Both the position numbers and the translations under genes were made by a program. DNA of 12,182 nucleotides from Christensenella sp. UBA4379 (GTDB lineage: Bacteria; Bacillota; Clostridia; Christensenellales; Aristaeellaceae). The notes beneath the pieces are model-generated. The model saw only the letters and a program-made list of their open reading frames with translations, ran no database searches and was not told the DNA's origin. Positions 12,114 to 12,182 of this stretch are shown here, piece by piece. Location: positions 11,086 through 23,267 of the forward strand of contig DGRV01000059.1 in assembly GCA_002391225.1 (NCBI GenBank), in the 5' to 3' direction. Each line of letters opens with the position of its first letter. The stretch's first letter is position 1.

Positions 12114-12182
12114 CATCAAAAAGGTACTCATCATCGGCAGCGGCCCGATCGTGATCGGGCAGGCGGCGGAGTTTGACTACGC
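12097..12182 (+). CDS. carB: Carbamoyl-phosphate synthase large subunit, N-terminal fragment
   Basis: The 28 complete codons begin MAKRTDIKKVLIIGSGPIVI and continue GQAAEFDY, the well-known opening of CarB, with the glycine-rich first strand of the ATP-grasp half. CarB makes carbamoyl phosphate from bicarbonate, ammonia and ATP for pyrimidine and arginine synthesis. A strong AGGAGGAGG at 12079-12087 lies 9 nt before the ATG, inside pyrC, and the genes overlap by 17 nt, so they are co-transcribed and probably coupled. The small glutaminase subunit gene carA, often just upstream of carB, does not lie between pyrC and carB. The gene continues beyond the right edge. Confidence 0.95.
   Translation, partial: MAKRTDIKKVLIIGSGPIVIGQAAEFDY

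Overview
The window is GC-rich bacterial chromosome, most likely from a Bacillota/Clostridia-type gut anaerobe. This rests on the strong Shine-Dalgarno sites, the housekeeping-type promoters with 17-bp spacers, a fused FeoA-FeoB with a small Cys-rich partner, the acpS-nnr pairing, and a tRNA gene without an encoded CCA. The lineage is inferred from gene content; no rRNA or other marker is present.

Layout. (1) 1-2672, minus strand: a ferrous-iron uptake operon. A FeoA-FeoB fusion is followed by a 49-residue FeoB-associated Cys-rich membrane peptide and then the first codons of an aldo/keto reductase that runs off the left edge. (2) 2732-3831, plus strand: trpS, divergent from feo, with its own promoter and an unusual leader. 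(3) 3832-4027: a gene-free spacer built largely from degenerate tandem 7-bp units. (4) 4028-7795, plus strand: a tight four-gene operon of an alpha/beta hydrolase, a P1-family (S58) self-processing aminopeptidase/amidase, holo-ACP synthase (acpS) and the bifunctional NAD(P)HX repair enzyme (nnr). The last two junctions are overlapping stop/start codons. (5) 7914-8071: a stand-alone tRNA-Ala(GGC) with promoter and terminator. (6) 8072-9060: a decayed mobile-element scar with the C-terminal half of a tyrosine recombinase facing the tRNA and, abutting it on the other strand, the tail of a glycine-zipper protein. (7) 9061-9979, minus strand: a MerR-family regulator with a GyrI-like ligand domain, behind a promoter with the 19-bp spacer typical of MerR control. 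(8) 10098-10628, plus strand: a DUF3990-family protein, possibly with an ADP-ribosyltransferase-like fold, divergent from merR. (9) 10700-12182, plus strand: the start of a pyrimidine biosynthesis operon, with a promoter, a roughly 170-nt leader holding a terminator hairpin, pyrC (dihydroorotase), and the first codons of carB, which overlaps pyrC.

Most genes are ordinary core metabolism. The parts that merit a second look are the heptad-repeat spacer, the pyrC leader, the tRNA-adjacent scar, the merR/DUF3990 divergent region and the structured trpS leader. I did not find a clearly new multi-gene system.
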